Source of the DNA: Seriola aureovittata
Taxonomy: Eukaryota; Chordata; Actinopteri; Carangiformes; Carangidae
Reading direction: 5' to 3'
Length of the DNA: 64,000 bases
Assembly: GCF_021018895.1 (NCBI RefSeq)
Contig: NC_079364.1
Coordinates: 1,818,901-1,882,900, forward strand
Shown here: piece after piece, positions 63,001 through 64,000 of the stretch
Layout: every line of letters starts with the position of its first letter
How positions within the stretch are numbered: the stretch's first letter is position 1
Position numbers and translations under genes: made by a program
The notes under the pieces: generated by a model
What the model saw: only the letters and a program-made list of their open reading frames with translations
Database searches by the model: none
Told to the model about the DNA's origin: nothing

Positions 63001-63322
63001 AAGGAACAGATTAGTAAAATAATGAGGATTAAACATTTTCCATGTGTCCTGCTTTCATTGGAAAAGTACAAAGTAAACCCCTGTTTCTTGTCAAGCATCT
63101 GTAATCGAAACACATTTTATTTCTTTCATTTGGGCCACTTCACTCAGTCACAAGTATCTCTCAACCGCCCGACCCCGTCCATGTTGACTCACCTCTGGTT
63201 TTTTCCTCTCAGAAAATGAAGGAGCAGGCCCGACTCTACTCATCCGAGATCAAGCAGATCGACCTGGACATCAACAGGACCTTTCGAAACCATATCATGT
63301 TCATGGATCGCTTTGGAGTCAA
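54457..63322 (+). CDS. usp6nl: usp6nl (RN-tre), Rab GTPase-activating protein, N-terminal part
   Basis: CDS join: 54457-54522, 58107-58192, 58310-58349, 59523-59603, 60951-61058, 63213-63322, continuing past the window. All junctions are GT/AG with consistent phase. Residues 1-163 are complete and codon 164 is split. Landmarks: [15 protein letters not shown] and DRFGFMHEDEL (family-specific N-terminus), [37 protein letters not shown] (start of the TBC domain at about 97) and [18 protein letters not shown]. The latter contains the TBC IxxDxxR motif; Arg149 aligns with the catalytic Arg150 known in mammalian RN-tre. The YxQ finger and the Eps8-binding tail are beyond the window. In mammals it stimulates GTP hydrolysis by Rab5, Rab43 and Rab30 and acts in EGF receptor endocytosis and Golgi traffic. 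A teleost paralogue (a or b copy) cannot be distinguished. Start chosen as the first ATG in the exon, matching the family N-terminus in length. Confidence 0.95.
54959..55028. repeat. (GT)n microsatellite
   Basis: 70 bp of GT in usp6nl intron 1. Confidence 0.97.
55363..55549 (+). mobile_element. Interspersed element, family A, copy 3 (truncated)
   Basis: Matches the 5' portion of the family (to 'gacttctggaactttgtgat') and then departs abruptly after 'gtcacaac', so about half of the element is missing. It shares the outer 'gtaaaggtctgtgtccatg'-type sequence with copy 2 (37.6-38.1 kb). Confidence 0.8.
55667..56073 (+). mobile_element. Deleted Tc1/mariner-type transposon
   Basis: Inverted ends 'ctgaacaaaaatataaatgc' (left) and, complemented at the right, 'ctgaataaaaatataaatgc'. 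The interior keeps pieces such as 'gatcaggatctgcgtgtacg' and 'gtcacaccagatactgactc', which I recall from full-length Tc1-like copies in fish. At about 407 bp it is too short to encode a transposase; the frames are broken. Confidence 0.75.
56458..56486 (+). repeat. Poly-G tract, 29 bases
   Basis: Uninterrupted run of G on the + (sense) strand of usp6nl intron 1. A poly-Gly open frame through it is an artefact. Confidence 0.9.
56982..57018. repeat. (TC)n microsatellite
   Basis: 37 bp of TC. Confidence 0.97.
57470..57496. repeat. Short (GT)n tract
   Basis: GT repeat of about 25 bp with one interruption. Confidence 0.85.
58032..58059. repeat. (GT)n microsatellite before usp6nl exon 2
   Basis: 28 bp of GT, 48 bp upstream of the exon 2 acceptor. 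Confidence 0.95.
58107..58192 (+). CDS. usp6nl: usp6nl coding exon 2 (residues 23-50)
   Basis: Acceptor gtgtctccag, donor CA|gtaagt. Encodes [20 protein letters not shown] and on to DRFGFM, the most diagnostic part of the usp6nl N-terminus. The His51 codon is split with the next exon. Confidence 0.95.
58310..58349 (+). CDS. usp6nl: usp6nl coding exon 3 (micro-exon, residues 51-64)
   Basis: Only 40 bp: acceptor ttttattttccag, donor AAG|gtaaag. Encodes [13 protein letters not shown]. Intron 2 is only 117 bp. Its skipping would shift the frame. Confidence 0.92.
58506..59315. mobile_element. Non-autonomous DNA transposon, 810 bp, in usp6nl intron
   Basis: Ends are inverted: GTTCAGACCGAAAGC at the left and its exact complement GCTTTCGGTCTGAAC at the right, with weaker pairing for another 8 bp. 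Direct repeat ATAC flanks both sides (58502-58505, 59316-59319). The interior has no long frame. A block with 'ccttcgttgcc' and 'ggagccttcgaaatggg' at 58960-59230 may be a second, nested repeat. Superfamily not assigned. Confidence 0.7.
59523..59603 (+). CDS. usp6nl: usp6nl coding exon 4 (residues 65-91)
   Basis: Acceptor tcctttcacag, donor CGG|gtgagt, phase 0 on both sides. Encodes [20 protein letters not shown], an amphipathic helix just before the TBC domain. Confidence 0.95.
59940..60240. repeat. Dispersed repeat, family B, copy 2
   Basis: Contains 'gagcagcagctggtgagg', 'gctaaagagccagatgattt' and 'gagaccaaaaacagagctaa', matching 33780-33860. Confidence 0.6.
60951..61058 (+). CDS. usp6nl: usp6nl coding exon 5 (residues 92-127), TBC start
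   Basis: Acceptor ctctctgttgtcag, donor GAG|gtatcc, phase 0. Encodes [19 protein letters not shown], the family's IPxxLRGxxW opening of the TBC domain, then a charged linker [12 protein letters not shown]. Confidence 0.96.
61205..61345. repeat. Dispersed repeat 'gtcagatgagaagat...gactggaaac'
   Basis: Contains 'agagtcagatgagaagatgg' and 'agcacaaagactggaaacgg', recalled as a common teleost repeat. Fragmentary. Confidence 0.5.
61765..62035. repeat. Family D repeat
   Basis: 'attaatcattgattaaatga', 'gttagtcaaaaactttatag' and 'ataatcaatgg' in an order like the other copies. Confidence 0.45.
62198..62424. repeat. 17-bp minisatellite with 3-unit higher-order pattern
   Basis: About 13 units of CTAACTCCACCTGCTAG. 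In the middle, three variants (…CTAG, …CTCG, and CTAACACTGCCTACTAG) recur as a 51-bp block three times. Intron 5 of usp6nl. Confidence 0.95.
62425..63212. other. usp6nl intron, nothing recognised
   Basis: AT-rich; the 86-codon - strand frame at 62508-62768 has no domain or splice support. Confidence 0.5.
63213..63322 (+). CDS. usp6nl: usp6nl coding exon 6 (residues 128-164), catalytic arginine
   Basis: Acceptor ttttttcctctcag, donor AA|gtaagt. Encodes [19 protein letters not shown] and DRFGV. The Arg in IxxDxxR (Arg149) is the arginine finger that completes the Rab active site. The Lys164 codon is split with the next, unseen exon. Confidence 0.96.
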
Positions 63323-64000
63323 GTAAGTGTCAGGGACGCAGCAGTTTTCGTGTCAGATTTTCCATCTGTCATTTATTTCATCAGGTGGAGCAGCTCTGAC
63401 TCACATTACTGAACGGATATTTATCATCGCTCTCTGAACCACTTGGCTTTGTCGGAGGTGACGTTCAAGTTACAAAGAAATTAAGAACAGATAATTAGAC
63501 TATACTGAGTTTAAGTAACTACATAACTGATTCATTCTGTTATTTCAAGCCGACTCCATTACTGTGATGCACTTTTCTCCGGCTTCGGCTTCGGCTCATT
63601 CAAAGCTCTGCAGCTCGGCTGTTAACCAGAACCAGGAGGAGAGAGCACATTGGTCCATTTAGCTTCCTGTTACATGTAGAGTTGATTTTAAAGTCCTCCT
63701 CCCTCTATACAAGGCCTCTGATGGGCGAGGACCGAGCTGTATCGTCAACTCCCTTGTTAACTATTTGGCCTCAAGAACACTGCGATCATCTGCTGCTGGT
63801 TTATTGGAGGTTCCCGGCAACAGCAGAAAGAAAAAATCAGGGATTACGCTACTGGTCATACCAGACCAAGTACGACTGAAGCAGCAAAACCACTGAGTGC
63901 TCTGAGCTTTTGAGATTAATTCAACTTTTCATTCATAATAGAATAACACCATGTGGTCAAAAGTATGTGGACACCCATGTAAACAGTAGTGGTGGATGTG
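63323..64000. other. usp6nl intron running off the window
   Basis: The 65-codon + strand frame at 63682-63879 looks like repeat sequence. The end carries 'tgtggtcaaaagtatgtgga', which I recall from a common DNA-transposon terminus in fish. Confidence 0.45.
63940..64000 (+). mobile_element. Possible DNA-transposon end, cut by the window
   Basis: 'caccatgtggtcaaaagtat' followed by 'gtggacacccatgt' resembles a frequent teleost transposon terminus. The other end is outside the window. Confidence 0.3.

Noticed and set aside
63682..63879. 65-codon frame with LMGEDRAVSSTPLL
   Set aside because: Looks like a decayed interspersed repeat; no splice sites and lies in a usp6nl intron.

Overview
The window is nuclear DNA from a vertebrate, almost certainly a teleost fish and probably a percomorph. 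Its exons are short, separated by long introns, with GT/AG splice sites. It carries dense CA/GT microsatellites, and many interspersed repeats that I recognise from memory as common in teleosts. There is no bacterial, phage or organelle character, no operon, CRISPR array or rRNA, and I saw no tRNA. Only two genes are secure, both on the + strand.

Gene 1 (coding 31945-44778, nine coding exons, 595 aa, complete) encodes a cholinesterase/carboxylesterase-type alpha/beta hydrolase anchored as a type II membrane protein: short acidic cytoplasmic tail, one membrane helix, then an extracellular esterase domain. Ser263, Glu393 and His508 form an apparently intact catalytic triad, but an oxyanion-hole glycine is replaced by Tyr176. 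Gene 2 (coding 54457 to beyond the window end, six coding exons seen) is usp6nl (RN-tre), a TBC-domain Rab GTPase-activating protein. The window holds its first 163 residues plus part of codon 164, including the catalytic arginine (Arg149). Its promoter and 5' untranslated exon probably lie in the GC-rich region near 47.8-48.7 kb.

Layout: 1-10.7 kb is non-coding with microsatellites and MITEs. 10.7-11.7 kb looks like a bidirectional promoter with a candidate first exon on each strand. 12.2-19 kb is mostly non-coding, with a well-spliced candidate transcript on the - strand (17.08-18.79 kb) whose coding status is unresolved. 19-30 kb holds repeats and unique sequence, including a foldback element at 26.1-27.1 kb. 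30.4-46.7 kb is the esterase gene with probable 5' exon and poly(A) signal. 47.8-64 kb is usp6nl, with introns rich in transposon relics.

The two genes have no obvious shared pathway. The most unusual items are the membrane esterase with its altered oxyanion hole, the unassigned - strand spliced transcript, several transposon insertions whose target duplications can be read directly (one with its empty site elsewhere in the window), and two pure poly-G tracts. I found no clear evidence of an entirely new biological system. Repeat family names rest on recollection and have not been searched.
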